Source: Lantana camara
Taxonomy: Eukaryota > Streptophyta > Magnoliopsida > Lamiales > Verbenaceae
Direction: 5' to 3'
Assembly: GCA_037501455.1 (NCBI GenBank)
Contig: CM074861.1
Coordinates: forward strand, 96,387,001 to 96,451,000
Length of the DNA: 64,000 nucleotides
In this document: in pieces, positions 46,112 to 58,587 of the stretch
How the letters are laid out: each line of letters starts with the position of its first letter
Numbering within the stretch: the stretch's first letter is position 1
The notes under the pieces: model-generated
What the model saw: the letters and a program-made list of their open reading frames with translations, nothing else
Told to the model about the DNA's origin: nothing
Databases searched by the model: none
Program-made: the position numbers and the translations under genes

Positions 46112-48045
46112 TGTTGGAAAACACGAATCAGAAAGCAGCGGAATTTAAAAAATTTTCCCAACAAAAAGACCTTGAACTCGCAATCGTGCAACCAAATTCG
46201 TAATGATAGAAAACTTACTTTTCTTTTATTCTTTCTTGAAGCGTTTCAAGCCACCCAAGAACGCTCTTCTCGCGGCTTGATCCCCTCTCCTTGGTAAAGC
46301 TCGAATCTTCAAACTTCTAACTTGAAGTCTCTAGAGAAAGTCCACCAACTTGATCACAATCTAACTAGTAAGGATGCTAGTTCTCTAGTTAGTGTTTAGG
46401 CTTAACCTAGGGTTTAATTTAATCTTGGAGAAAGGAAGGTGTTCAACACATGAACCAAGAATTGTCAATTAGCTCTAAAGGGGAGCATGAGCTCCCCTAT
46501 ATATAGGAAAGGGGAGTGGCGGCCGAAATCCTTGTCCTCATAGGCAAGGGTTTTGGTTCCTCTCTCCTATTACTTGATCATCAAATATTTTCCAACTTTG
46601 ACTTTGAATTCTAATTCAAGTCAACTTTTAAGAGAGCTAAAAATATCCAAACTATTTTTGGATAATTTTATACTTTATTTATTATAAAATAAATAACTTA
46701 TTTTTTTTATCTAATTAATTAATTCGTAATTAATTAACTAGATTATTTTCTCCAAAATTAGACTTTCTTTTTAATTCAAAATTAAACCAAAGTCTATTAA
46801 ATAATTAACTAATTAATTATTTAATATATATATTAAACAATCACGTGTGGCACACGTGTCACAATGACACGTGTCCAGTCACGTGACCCACACGTGTGGA
46901 ACCCTCTAGGCTCGATTAACTCGTTTAATCATTTTCAAGCCTCAACTCATGTAACCAAGTTGTTGTGTGTGACCCTCTAGGTTCTCAATTCAATTAGCAG
47001 TGACCCCAATTAATTAATTCACTAATTAATTAATCAGTCCACAGATTAAACGACCATAGTCTAGCAACAGGTGTTTAACCCCTAGCTGAATTGGAATGTT
47101 CGGATTCGACAGAACCTTTAAGTCATTGATTCATGTGAGATACAATCCTCCTAATTACTATCTCTCAACCAAGATCTAGGGCAAGGGAATAATCAGAACC
47201 CTAATAATCTGGTCTTAAAGCTAAGTGCATTTCATATCCATTTGATCTCAATCCAAGAAACCCTTTTCTTGATGTCTTGATCTACTGCCTTGGCCAAGGA
47301 CTCCATATGGCATATGAATGACTTACACAATAAGAGATCACCTTGCAAATGCAAGTGTAGGTCCTTTCTTGATTCTCATTCACTTTCATGAGTCACTTGT
47401 GTAGCCCCAGCATAAGCCTTGAATCAGTTGTCTAAGGCGACACCCTTTAAAGCTTATACCAAAGACTACAGAGTTAACTCATAAAGTAACAAGGAACCTC
47501 AAGTCTAAGGATCAATTAATCACATCAATGACTCGTGAGATATTTCCTAATCTGGAAGTTTCCATTTCCTGAAATAGAAACTTCCTTTCCCATTTAGGAA
47601 TGTTCTCACACGGGGCACCTCAGTGAACTTACTTATTAAAGTAAGCACCCTCATGTACCACGCACGTATCAACTATACACTTTGCACCTCCATGAAACAA
47701 GGTGGTCCTTCTTAAGGGCGTGATCCCCCAAGCAAGCCTTAGAGGAGTCAGGTTGACACTCCCACTGTCTGTAGGACTCATCGGCTTGGAGTATTTTACT
47801 AATCATGACTTATGTGATATAGGGCTCGTTTCATGAACCATTTCACCTAAATGGTAGAGTCCTAAAGTCATCAGGATTAGGGGAGTTCTCATACATGCAC
47901 AGTTAAAGTAAACGCATACCAAACAAGAGCATATAAAGAAGTGTTTGCCTCAATTCGTTATTTCATTCAAAGATTATCTGTGATTACAATAAGGAAAAAC
48001 ACAAAGCGGATATACAATCGGCTTTCTAGGGCACTATTCCTAACA
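46112..48045 (-). repeat. 3' LTR of copia-B (1934 bp)
   Basis: Plus-strand ends are TGTTGGAAAACACG and CACTATTCCTAACA. It contains a cluster of CACGTG/ACACGTGT motifs at about 46840-46900, next to long TTAATTAA-rich tracts. The polypurine tract follows at 48046. Confidence 0.95.
46840..46900. promoter_or_regulatory. G-box (CACGTG) cluster in the copia-B LTR
   Basis: Several ACACGTGT/TCACGTG motifs lie within about 60 bases: TCACGTGTGG, CACACGTGTCAC, GACACGTGTCC, GTCACGTGAC and CACACGTGTGG. CACGTG cores bind bZIP and bHLH factors in plants. The same cluster is in the other copia-B LTR (about 54978-55040) and, diverged, in copia-D (22085-22170). Confidence 0.6.
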
Positions 48046-48060
48046 ATCTCCCACTTGCCC
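48046..48060 (-). promoter_or_regulatory. Polypurine tract of copia-B
   Basis: On the minus strand GGGCAAGTGGGAGAT lies directly before TGTTAGGAATAG of the 3' LTR. Confidence 0.92.
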
Positions 48061-48061
48061 G

Positions 48062-51000
48062 TCAAAGCCATTCTAAAGCAACTCTAAGTCCCATCTTCTC
48101 AAGATGACCTTGGAAAGCTTCTCGACTAAGGGGTTTAGTAAGTGGATCTGCCACGTTCTCTGCTGATGTGACCCTCTCAATTTGCACATCTCCTCTTTTG
48201 ATAATATCACGGATTAGGTGATACTTCCTCATAATGTGCTTGGTCCGTTGGTGAGATCTTGGTTCTCTTGCTTGAGCAACCGCCCCAGTGTTGTCACAAA
48301 ACACAGTAATGGGGTCTTTCATGCTAGGAACAACATTCAACTCTTGAATGAAGTTTCTAATCCAAACACCTTCCTTAGCTGCATCATTTGCAGCTAAGTA
48401 TTCGGCCTCAGTGGTCGAATCTGCAGTGGTTGTTTGCTTGGAACTCTTCCAACTCACTGCTCCGCCGTTTAGGCAGAAAATGTATCCTGACATTGACTTA
48501 AAATCATCTAAGTCAGATGCAAAGCTTGCATCGCAGTATCCTTCGACATTAAGATCTTTCTGACCTCCGTAAACTAAGAATAAATCTTTAGTACTTTTCA
48601 AGTACTTAAGAATATTCTTCACGGCAGCCCAGTGACCATCTCCAGGGTCAGATTGGAAACGACTCGTTACACTAACTGCATAAGCCACATCCGGTCGAGT
48701 ACATAACATTGCATACATTATGCTACCTATTGCTGATGCATAAGGTGTATGAGTCATTCTTTCCTTCTCAAGGTTAGTCTTAGGACACATCTTCTTTGAA
48801 ATACATGTTCCTACACTCATAGGAAGGTTCTTAACCTTTGCTGACTCCATATTGAATCTCTTCAATACTTTGTCAATGTACATCGACTGTGATAGTCCTA
48901 TTAACCTTCTAGATCTATCTCTATAGATTTTGATTCCAAGGATATAGGACGCATCACCAAGATCTTTCATCTCGAATTGGTTCGATAACCATAACTTAGT
49001 CACTTTCATGTCATCCTTCGAATTCCCAATAAGAAGGATGTCATCAACATAAAGTACTAAGAATTGCACTGAGGTCTCCAATTCCTTTCTATACACACAT
49101 GATTCATTCGTAATTTGGATGAAGCCAAACGCTTTGACTGATTCATCAAATCGAATGTTCCAATTCCTAGAAGCCTGTTTCAATCCATAGATTGATCTTT
49201 GGAGTTTGCAAACCTTTTGCTCACTCCCACTGAATGTGAAACCTATGGGTTGCTCCATATAAATGTCTTTGTCAATGTCACCATTGAGAAAAGCAGTTTT
49301 CACATCCATTTGCCATATCTCATAGTCATAATATGCAGCAATGGCAAGCATGATCCGAATAGACTTTTGCATTGCAACTGGTGAAAAGGTTTCATCAAAA
49401 TCCACGCCGGGTCTCTGAGTGAATCCTTTTGCAACCAGTCTTGCTTTGTAGGCTGCAATGCTTCCATCAACTCCAAGCTTTCTCTTAAAGATCCATTTGC
49501 AACCTATGGGTTTGACCCCATCAGGCAAATCTACCAAGATCCAAACTTGGTTGGAGTTCATGGAATCCATTTCGGATTTCATGGCTTCTATCCACTGTTC
49601 AGAGTCAGAATCTGAAAGTGCCTCCTCATATGTTAAAGGATCATTATCCTTTTGAGAGATTTCATGGAAGAATCCATACCATCTCTCCGGCTGTCTAGGA
49701 GTGCGTTCAGAACGCCTTAGAGGAGGATTTACATGTGTATCGAAATTCGTGATTGGCTGTGGTTGATCAGAGTGGGACGTTTCTTCAGTGGGTGGTATGG
49801 GGTCACTTTGTACTTCTTCTAATTCTATGATCTTGCCTTGCTTTTCTTTAAGGAACGGTTCCTCCAGAAAAGTAGCATTTCTGGAAACAAACACCTTTTG
49901 CTCAGATTGATCATAGAAGTAGTATCCTATGGATTCCTTAGGATAACCTACAAAGTAGCATAAGTTAGAACGAGATTCTAACTTATCTCCCACTGTCCTC
50001 TTCACGTAAGCAGGACAACCCCAAATTCTTAAGTAAGAATAACTAGGGATTTTACCATGCCACATTTCATAGGGCGTTTTAGGGACTGACTTAGAGGGAG
50101 AACTAGATTCAAAATCTTTGCTGCACTTTCTAGGGCATAACCCCAGAAAGAATGTGGTAAGTCAGTGAAACTCATCATGGAACGAACCATATCAAGTAGG
50201 GTTCGATTCCTTCTCTCAGAAACTCCATTAAGCTGAGGAGTTCCCGGAGGAGTCCACTGAGAGATAATCCCATTATCTTTGAGATGATTAAGGAATTCTT
50301 CACTAAGATACTCGCCTCATCGATCAGATCGAAGTGCTTTGATCTTGTGACCAGTTTGGTTCTCAACCTCCTTTTGAAATTGTAAGAATTTCACAAAAGC
50401 TTCAGATTTATACTTCATTAAGTATACATAACCATACCGACTAAAGTCATCAGTAAAGGTTATGAAATACTGATGATTGTTTCTAGTGCTTACACTGAGC
50501 GGTCCACAAACATCAGTATGGATCAAATCCAAAACCTTAGTGGCACGTTCCACAGTTCCTTTAAAAGGAACTTTGGACATCTTTCCTTTGAGACAGGATT
50601 CGCAAGAAGTCAACTCTTTGAGATCATTTTCAGAGAATGATCCTAAAGTGTTTATCTTGCTAATTCTGTTCTTGGAAATGTGTCCTAATCTAGCGTGCCA
50701 TAAGGGAGCTGAAACTTTGTCATCTCTCTTACGCTTTGTTTCTCGTTGTATATTTATAATATTGATATTTTGAGTTAGGTAAAGTCCATTACTTAGAGTA
50801 CCGATATGAACGGAAGAGTTGTTCCGTTTGATAAAGTATTTACCATTCTTAATATAAGTTTCATAACCTTCACAATCTAATATTGGAACTGAAATTATAT
50901 TACGAATAATGCTCGGTACATAAAGGACTTTATTTAATACTAACTCAAAACTACCTAAATCTAATCTAATTGTGCCTAAAGCTCGAGCTTCAACGTTTGA

Positions 51001-51984
51001 GCCATCGCCGATCTTCAAGACACATTCTCCTTCTTTGAGTTGTTGGACTTCACTTAGCATCTGTACATCATTACAGATATGAGTTCCACAACTGGTATCA
51101 AGTACCCAAGAACTAGAATTAATAGAAAGATTTACTTCAACGAGAAAGATACCTTTCTTTAGAGTAGCCTTGTACTCTGGGCAGTTTCTCCTCCAATGTC
51201 CCGCTTTGCCACAATGGAAGCAAACATCCTCTTTCTGATCACGCTTCTTCTTTTGGGCCTTCCCCTTCGAAATGCCACCAGTGGGCCTAAGGGGTTTCTT
51301 TTTCTTCTTTTGGGCTTTCTTGCCCTTACCTTTAGAAGGCCCAGAAGAGGAAGATGGAGCATTCACCATCAAAACCTTATTGTCCTTCTTGATCGTGCTT
51401 TCAGCAGTCACAAGCTGACTAATCAGCTCAGCTACAGTAGCACCAGCATGATTCATGTTGAAGTTAAGGACAAATGGGTTGAATGATGGTGGGAGCGAAG
51501 CTAGCAACAAATCCACTGAAAGCTCATCTTTCAGTGGCATGTCCATGGAAGCAAGTTTCTCAGTAAGGGCAAGAACCTTGAGTCCATATTCATGGACACT
51601 TGAACCTTCCCTCATTCTCAAGTGGAACAATTCCTTTGAAGTGTTATACCTTGTAACACGTTCATGAGGGCGGTAAAGTTGCTCTAAGTGGTCGTAAATC
51701 TCCCAAGCAAATTCCATGGCCTCATGTTGCCTTTGCAAGTCCGGAGACATGTTAGCCAACATAAGGCAACGGGCTTGGAGATTATCATCCTTCCACTTCT
51801 GAATCGCGTCCCGCTCGGCCCGAGTGGGAGCCTCCCCTTCGGGACTAGGCTCCCCTTCGAAGAGAACATAAGTTCTCTTCTCAGAATCTAAAATGATTTT
51901 TAGATTCCTCAGCCAATCAGAATAGTTGGGACCAGTCAACTTGTTTGACTCGAGGATCGATACAAGAGGGTTTTTGGTTGCCAT
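48062..51984 (-). pseudogene. Copia-B gag-pol, nearly full length, broken by one stop and one frameshift
   Basis: It begins MATKNPLVSILESNKLTGPN at 51984 and ends with the stop at 48062. In order: gag (UBN2 type) with Lys-rich tail; CCHC knuckle CFHCGKAGHWRRNC; protease WVLDTSCGTHIC, with an Asp-Thr-Ser active site; WHARLGHISKN pre-integrase; integrase HTDVCGPL, RSDR and the NGVSERRN block; RT with KARLVAKGFTQ and YVDDILLI; RNase H with YCDASFASD, EAEYLAANDA, FCDNTGA and HQRTKHIMRKYH. A TGA at about 50316-50314 replaces a Gly codon right after RSDR. Two extra bases near 50100 shift the frame downstream, so the reading from 50065 to 48062 is in another frame. No product past the integrase core is expected without recoding. 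Confidence 0.95.
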
Positions 51985-52180
51985 TTCAAAACACGTAGAG
52001 AATCACAGAATCTACGACCTAAATGGTAAAACAGAGAACTGGTGAGCAAGCTGAATTATAACGATATACAAAATATAAGGTCTTTAATCTAATGTAGCTT
52101 CCACTGTTTTTCAAAGATCTAGAATTCCCAAAGATCTAAGAGGAACACGTTTCCCAATGGGTACTAAGATCCTAGGCATT

Positions 52181-52519
52181 TTACCTCGAACCCACGACTC
52201 GCGGACATTCTAAGTAAGAACCCTAGGTAGGTATAACTTACCAATTCTAACACCTTTAGAATTCTTAGTAATTTTTTTTGCATCACCTATCTTTCAATAT
52301 GGACCCACGACTCGTGCGACATCCATATTTACTTAGGCGTTAAGCTAGACCCATCAATCATAAGATCATGACTAAAACTTAGTTCGAACGACCCACTACT
52401 CGCGGACATCGCCCTTGCTAAAATTGACCACGAAATATTGACCATTTAAAATGATTAATTAGGTAACTAAGAACTAATAAGCTCCACTAGCTATCCCACG
52501 ACTCGCGGACAATAACTAG
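52181..52519 (-). repeat. Four hairpins with a nearly constant 17-18 nt loop and different stems
   Basis: The loop CCCACGACTCGCGGACA (plus strand) occurs at 52191, 52304 (one extra base), 52392 (one change) and 52495. Flanks are complementary but differ between copies: AATATGGA/TCCATATT at 52296-52303 and 52322-52329 (perfect, 8 bp); CTAGCTAT/ATAACTAG at 52487-52494 and 52512-52519 (one mismatch); TTACCTCGAA/TTCTAAGTAA at 52181-52190 and 52208-52217 (two mismatches). At 52392 the flanks are weak. Confidence 0.75.
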
Positions 52520-53710
52520 CTTTACTTACTAAACTTAAAACCTATTGATGGAATGCTAGGAATTTAATTCAAAATTTGCATCTCGAATTAAACACCTATT
52601 TGTTCGAAATTAGCTTAATATTTAATGGGAATTTTCGAATCAACCGGAGAGTTGTCCGGTTCGACCTCACCAACATATATGTTATCCAATTTTATTAGTC
52701 TTGATTAATGCAAGTACACTTAATTGCATATCAAACAAGCACATAAACAGATAACATGTCCTAGCATGATACTAACATGTAATGATCATGGGTTCTACCT
52801 ATCTTATGCGTGATATGTGGGAGCCACTCCACAATCACAAGTTCTAACATACATGCCACATAAACAGTTCAAATCACATAAGGGAAAGCGGTAACAAAAT
52901 ACGAGCCCTATCTCTATTACATTTAACAATTGAGATTCCCCTCCCTAACATTTTGAGGGGTCTTCACTTATGGCCTCCTTGTTACTTGAATGTGGTTCAT
53001 CTTACTCCATGGGTGCATTGTCTCCAAAATGAAAATAAAACCTCACCACCTATCTCTACTCTCAAATTACAATAAAAGGAAAAAGACATAAAGTAATAAG
53101 GCTCAATCTTCATATTGGCCTTAGACAATTACACGGGGCATACCCCGGCCTCAAAAACAGTAATATGGAAAGCCACATAATAAATCACATAACAGTACGC
53201 ACATAAGTGAGGCTCCAACCTCAATTCAAAAACGCAACTATAGGGCTCCAACCCCAATTTAAACCATCCATGTGCATAAATTAAAACCATACATAGATCT
53301 AAACCCATGATCACCTAACATGCTTTTGCGAGAATTTAAATTTAGCCAATAAATTAAAATTCTCGTTTCAAGTCCTAATGACTTAAAACACGACTTAGAT
53401 GCAATTCTTGTTCAAGAGTCTTTTCAATAAAACCCGAAAAACAACAAACCAATAAAATTCCAATTAATTTCCAAAATTAATAATTTTATTCTTTCATTAT
53501 TTTCAGAAAATAAAATTCATAATTTTCCCAAAATCCAAATCGCTTTAATTTCTCAAAAATCCCAATTTAATCAAAATTTTAAAATAATTTTATTTTAGCA
53601 AAACTGATTTTAAAAGATAAAATTAAGATAAAATTAAATCGGGATTTTCCGGACCGAAAACACGAAACACGAAAACACGAAATTAGGCCCGAAAGCATCC
53701 GCCCAAAGGA

Positions 53711-53915
53711 GGGCACTGCCGCGCGGCATCAGGCGCGCGCGCGCGATTCGTGCGCTTGTCGCGCGCAGCAGTGCCCGCCCGATGGCGGGCGATCTCGGCC
53801 TGGGCGTCCCGCTCTGTTGCGGGACGGTGCGGGCGGCTGTCCCGCGCGGTTGCGGGACAGGCGAGCGGTCGCGCCTAGGCGCGGGCGGGAGGGCCTCCCG
53901 CACGGTTGCGGGAGG
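53711..53915 (-). repeat. GC-rich hairpin cluster in the copia-B leader
   Basis: GGGCACTGC (53711-53719) pairs with GCAGTGCCC (53768-53776) and encloses a (GC)n tract at 53733-53745. GCCCGCC/GGCGGGC (53773-53790) follows. Then come three hairpins with shared core CCCGC-N6-GCGGG: 53805-53826, 53837-53860 and 53894-53915. Their outer pairs change together, and their 6-base loops all end in GTT. Confidence 0.8.
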
Positions 53916-54235
53916 GCTGGGCGGCGGCGACGGGCCTGGGCGTGCGACGTGCTAGCACGCCTAGGCTCGTCCTTTTTCGTGTTCCGTTTCGTATTTTGGG
54001 TTTCTCCAAAACCCGGTTCAATCCAAAATTAAAAAATTCGATTTAAACATATTTCAATCAAAACGGTTTTCAAAATCACAATTTAAGAAAACAGTTTCAG
54101 AAATTCAGGAAAAATTACAGTTTCGTATTTCAGGCTTTCTAAAAGAACTCATGAATACCTAATTCGCATCTAAGCCTAAGAATTTCTACCAAATTCAGAA
54201 AAATTGAGACGAATCAGAAACACGATTAACGAGGT

Positions 54236-54248
54236 GGCTTTGATACCA
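54236..54248 (-). promoter_or_regulatory. Primer-binding site of copia-B, tRNA-Met
   Basis: GGCTTTGATACCA on the plus strand is the minus-strand TGGTATCAAAGCC, two bases from the LTR at 54251. Confidence 0.9.
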
Positions 54249-54250
54249 CT

Positions 54251-56184
54251 TGTTGGAAAACACGAATCAGAAAGCAGCGGAATTTAAAAAATTTTCCCAA
54301 CAAAAAGACCTTGAACTCGCAATCGTGCAACCAAATTCGTAATGATAGAAAACTTACTTTTCTTTTATTCTTTCTTGAAGCGTTTCAAGCCACCCAAGAA
54401 CGCTCTTCTCGCGGCTTGATCCCCTCTCCTTGGTAAAGCTCGAATCTTCAAACTTCTAACTTGAAGTCTCTAGAGAAAGTCCACCAACTTGATCACAATC
54501 TAACTAGTAAGGATGCTAGTTCTCTAGTTAGTGTTTAGGCTTAACCTAGGGTTTAATTTAATCTTGGAGAAAGGAAGGTGTTCAACACATGAACCAAGAA
54601 TTGTCAATTAGCTCTAAAGGGGAGCATGAGCTCCCCTATATATAGGAAAGGGGAGTGGCGGCCGAAATCCTTGTCCTCATAGGCAAGGGTTTTGGTTCCT
54701 CTCTCCTATTACTTGATCATCAAGTATTTTCCAACTTTGACTTTGAATTCTAATTCAAGTCAACTTTTAAGAGAGCTAAAAATATCCAAACTATTTTTGG
54801 ATAATTTTATACTTTATTTATTATAAAATAAATAACTTATTTTTTTTATCTAATTAATTAATTCGTAATTAATTAACTAGATTATTTTCTCCAAAATTAG
54901 ACTTTCTTTTTAATTCAAAATTAAACCAAAGTCTATTAAATAATTAACTAATTAATTATTTAATATATATATTAAACAATCACGTGTGGCACACGTGTCA
55001 CAATGACACGTGTCCAGTCACGTGACCCACACGTGTGGAACCCTCTAGGCTCGATTAACTTGTTTAATCATTTTCAAGCCTCAACTCATGTAACCAAGTT
55101 GTTGTGTGTGACCCTCTAGGTTCTCAATTCAATTAGCAGTGACCCCAATTAATTAATTCACTAATTAATTAATCAGTCCACAGATTAAACGACCATAGTC
55201 TAGCAACAGGTGTTTAACCCCTAGCTGAATTGGAATGTTCGGATTCGACAGAACCTTTAAGTCATTGATTCATGTGAGATACAATCCTCCTACTTACTAT
55301 CTCTCAACCAAGATCTAGGGCAAGGGAATAATCAGAACCCTAATAATCTGGTCTTAAAGCTAAGTGCATTTCATATCCATTTGATCTCAATCCAAGAAAC
55401 CCTTTTCTTGATGTCTTGATCTACTGCCTTGGCCAAGGACTCCATATGGCATATGAATGACTTACACAATAAGAGATCACCTTGCAAATGCAAGTGTAGG
55501 TCCTTTCTTGATTCTCATTCACTTTCATGAGTCACTTGTGTAGCCCCAGCATAAGCCTTGAATCAGTTGTCTAAGGCGACACCCTTTAAAGCTTATACCA
55601 AAGACTACAGAGTTAACTCATAAAGTAACAAGGAACCTCAAGTCTAAGGATCAATTAATCACATCAATGACTCGTGAGATATTTCCTAATCTGGAAGTTT
55701 CCATTTCCTGAAATAGAAACTTCCTTTCCCATTTAGGAATGTTCTCACACGGGGCACCTCAGTGAACTTACTTATTAAAGTAAGCACCCTCATGCACCAC
55801 GCACGTATCAACTATACACTTTGCACCTCCATGAAACAAAGTGGTCCTTCTTAAGGGCGTGATCCCACAAGCAAGCCTTAGAGGAGTCAGGTTGACACTC
55901 CCACTGTCTGTAGGACTCATCGGCTTGGAGTATTTTACTAATCATGACTTATGTGATATAGGGCTCGTTTCATGAACCATTTCACCTAAATGGTAGAGTC
56001 CTAAAGTCATCAGGATTAGGGGAGTTCTCATACATGCACAGTTAAAGTAAACGCATACCAAACAAGAGCATATAAAGAAGTGTTTGCCTCAATTCGTTAT
56101 TTCATTCAAAGATTGTCTGTGATTACAATAAGGAAAAGCACAAAGCGGATATACAATCGGCTTTCTAGGGCACTATTCCTAACA
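54251..56184 (-). repeat. 5' LTR of copia-B (1934 bp)
   Basis: It has the same length and ends as 46112-48045. Differences noticed lie near 54725, 55060, 55292, 55795, 55840, 55866, 56115 and 56139. Confidence 0.95.
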
Positions 56185-56189
56185 ATCAG

Positions 56190-58587
56190 AACGTATTTAA
56201 AAGCCCTAGAAGAGAATTTACCTCTGCCAGGACCAGTATCAACAGCATGGCATAAACATCCAAAGGTTCTCAAATGCTCATAAGAAGGATCTTTATTAAA
56301 CAATTTAAAATATGGTGTTTTCCAATCCAAGACCCTACTAGGCAGTCTATTTATAATAAAAGTAGCAGTAAGGATAGCATCACCCCAGAATTTAATAGGC
56401 ATATTGGATTGGAACATTAAAGCCCTAGCAATTTGCAAGAGATGTTTGTGTCTAATTTCCACAACCCCATTCTGTTGTGGAGTATAGACACAGGACATTT
56501 GATGTATGATACCATTATCTTGGAAGAGAGTTTTGTAATTGTAATTTATAAAACTCTCTGCCATTATCACTTCTTACCATTTTAACAAACTTACCATACT
56601 GAGTTTTAACATAAAGCAAAAAAAATTTGAGTACAGAATGAACATGATCTTTATAAGGCATGAGAAAAGTCCAAACACATCTAGAGTAATCATCAACCAC
56701 ATTTAAAAAATAGTGACAACCAGAATGGGTTTTGACCTTTTATAGACCCCATAGATCTATGTGAATAAGATCTAGGGGTTCCTTAGCAGTAACAGCACTA
56801 GTAGGAAAAGGTAACCTATGTTGTTTTGGACCTTTGACAAGCATCACAGACAAGATCAACATCACCCAACATAACAAGAAAGGTTAAATGTCTCAAGACA
56901 ACAGAGGAAGCATGTCCAAGCCTCTGGTGCCACTTATTACAGGTAAGAGTCTTAGCAGACAAAGAGTCATTATCTTTAGTGGCAAAAACAGTAAGAGAAT
57001 CTAAGCTAAGAGAATCGTCTTTGAAAACAGACAAATTCTCAGAGATAACAGTAGCATGTTGAACAACAACCTTTTCAGAATTAAAGATATATAGACAATT
57101 GCAAACATGTCCAGAAGCAAGAATATCTTTAGTTCTCTGGACCTGCAAAGTCCAATTATGTTTAGAGAAGATAAATTCACTGTCAGTGGCATTGGTAAGT
57201 TTGTTAACAGTGATAAGATTGAACTTGAAAGATGGTATGTAAAGAACATTTTGCAACATAACTTTATCAGACAATTTGACAGTTCCAACAAACTTCACTT
57301 CATGAGAAGTGCCATCAAGTAAGAAAATAGGTATAGTTTTCTCAGGAACATAGTAACTGCCAAACATACTTAATTTGGAACAGATATGACTTGTTGCACC
57401 AGAATCTATGATCCAATAAAAACCAGATAACTCTTCAGAACAGGACATAACAAGATTAAAAGCCATACCTGAGAACTCAAAAGTGAAATGCAATTGCTCA
57501 GGTCCAGCAGGCTTGTTGTCTCTGAAGAATTTAACTAACTCCTGTCTTATCAAATCAGACATATTAATACCACGATCAGAACCAGAGGATGAAGGCTCAA
57601 GAGATTTGTCCAGTGGAGACTCAGCCAATACATTGGCCATATTTCTAGGAATTTTCTTAGTGTTACCAACACCACTGGACGTATTCTCCTTATATGCCTT
57701 ATAACACTCTGGTTCTCCAATCAACTTAAAGCAGGAGTCAGTGTTATGAGTATCCCGATTACAAATATCACAGTGTCTGTAACCCTTATCCTTTCTTTTG
57801 TTATTTCCCCTTCCCATACCATTCTACTGTTCACATTCCTAGATAACATGACATAATTTCCAGAGACATTATTGAAAGCAATGTGAACATCTCTTTGTGA
57901 TTCAACCCTAGAGATGATAGAATAGGCTTTATTCACCGGAGGAAGGGGATCCATAACAAGAATTTGGTTCCTCACAACATTGTAAGAATCATTAAGCCCC
58001 ATAAGAAATTGGATAAGCATATCAGAGGACTGTGACTCACTATTATACCTAGACACTACACAATCAGATCCGAGAGCACACACAGGAGGATCATTCAAAT
58101 TTGCCAATTCGTTCCACAGCAATTTTAACCGATTAAAATAGGAAGCAAGGGACAAATTACCTTGTGCGATAGAAGAAATATCGCGTTTTAACTGGTAAAG
58201 GAGAGGACCATTGCACTGACCGTATCTTTGATCCAGGTCTTCCCAGAGTTCTTTAGCAGTAGTGGCGTATAGCAAACTCTGATGAATCTCAGGGGCTAAG
58301 GAATTGAGAATCCAAGCCTTCACGGTACTGTCAACACGTTTCCGAGCTTTATAGCCTAGATCCTCCAGAGGTGGTAAATCGATAGATCCGTCAACGAATC
58401 CAAGTTTCATCTTGGATTCGAGTGCAATTTTCATCGTTCTTCACCACGTGAGGTAATTCTTCCCGTCCATAGTGACGGTGACAACGGATAACTACGAAGA
58501 ATCGTTGTTAGAAATAGGAAGCGAATCATCTTGAGAAGATGAAGGAGTAGTAGGAACGACCAATTTGCTCTTATCATCAGTCGCCAT
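56190..58587 (-). pseudogene. Copia-A gag and first half of pol, broken
   Basis: The gag ATG is at 58587. In-frame stops follow at 58494-58492 (TAG) and 58443-58441 (TGA), then an open gag stretch (KIALESKMKLGFVDGS, LLYQLKRDISSIAQGN). A frameshift near 57820 precedes the CCHC knuckle CDICNRDTHNTDSC. The protease is IIDSGATSHIC and the pre-integrase WHQRLGHASS. Another frameshift lies near 56818 and an in-frame stop in the integrase (about 56740) before VDDYSRCVWTF and RSDNGREF; after a further frame change come TPQQNGVVE and GCLCHAVD. The sequence breaks at the copia-B insertion and continues at 46111. Confidence 0.93.

Larger units (their letters stand above)
51985..54235 (-). other. Untranslated leader of copia-B
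   Basis: 2.25 kb lies between the primer site and the gag ATG, unusually long for copia. It holds a constant-loop hairpin array (52181-52519), a perfect AACCGGA/TCCGGTT hairpin (about 52649-52668), AT-rich sequence and a GC-rich hairpin cluster (53711-53915). Open frames within the GC-rich block have no motif and are treated as chance. Confidence 0.75.
46112..56184 (-). mobile_element. Copia-B: Ty1/copia element, minus strand, nested in copia-A
   Basis: 1934-bp LTRs (46112-48045 and 54251-56184) are flanked by the exact target duplication ATCAG (46107-46111 and 56185-56189). The insertion splits the integrase/RT linker of copia-A at the GYPQGKKGYKL motif. Primer site and polypurine tract are intact. 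By eye eight differences separate the LTRs (about 0.4%), so insertion is recent, yet pol is broken. A 2.3-kb leader carries two unusual hairpin arrays. Confidence 0.97.

Noticed and set aside
53634..54032. Arg/Ala-rich open frames in the GC-rich block of the copia-B leader
   Set aside because: GC-rich DNA has few stops; the frames lie in an untranslated leader, have low-complexity composition and match no domain.
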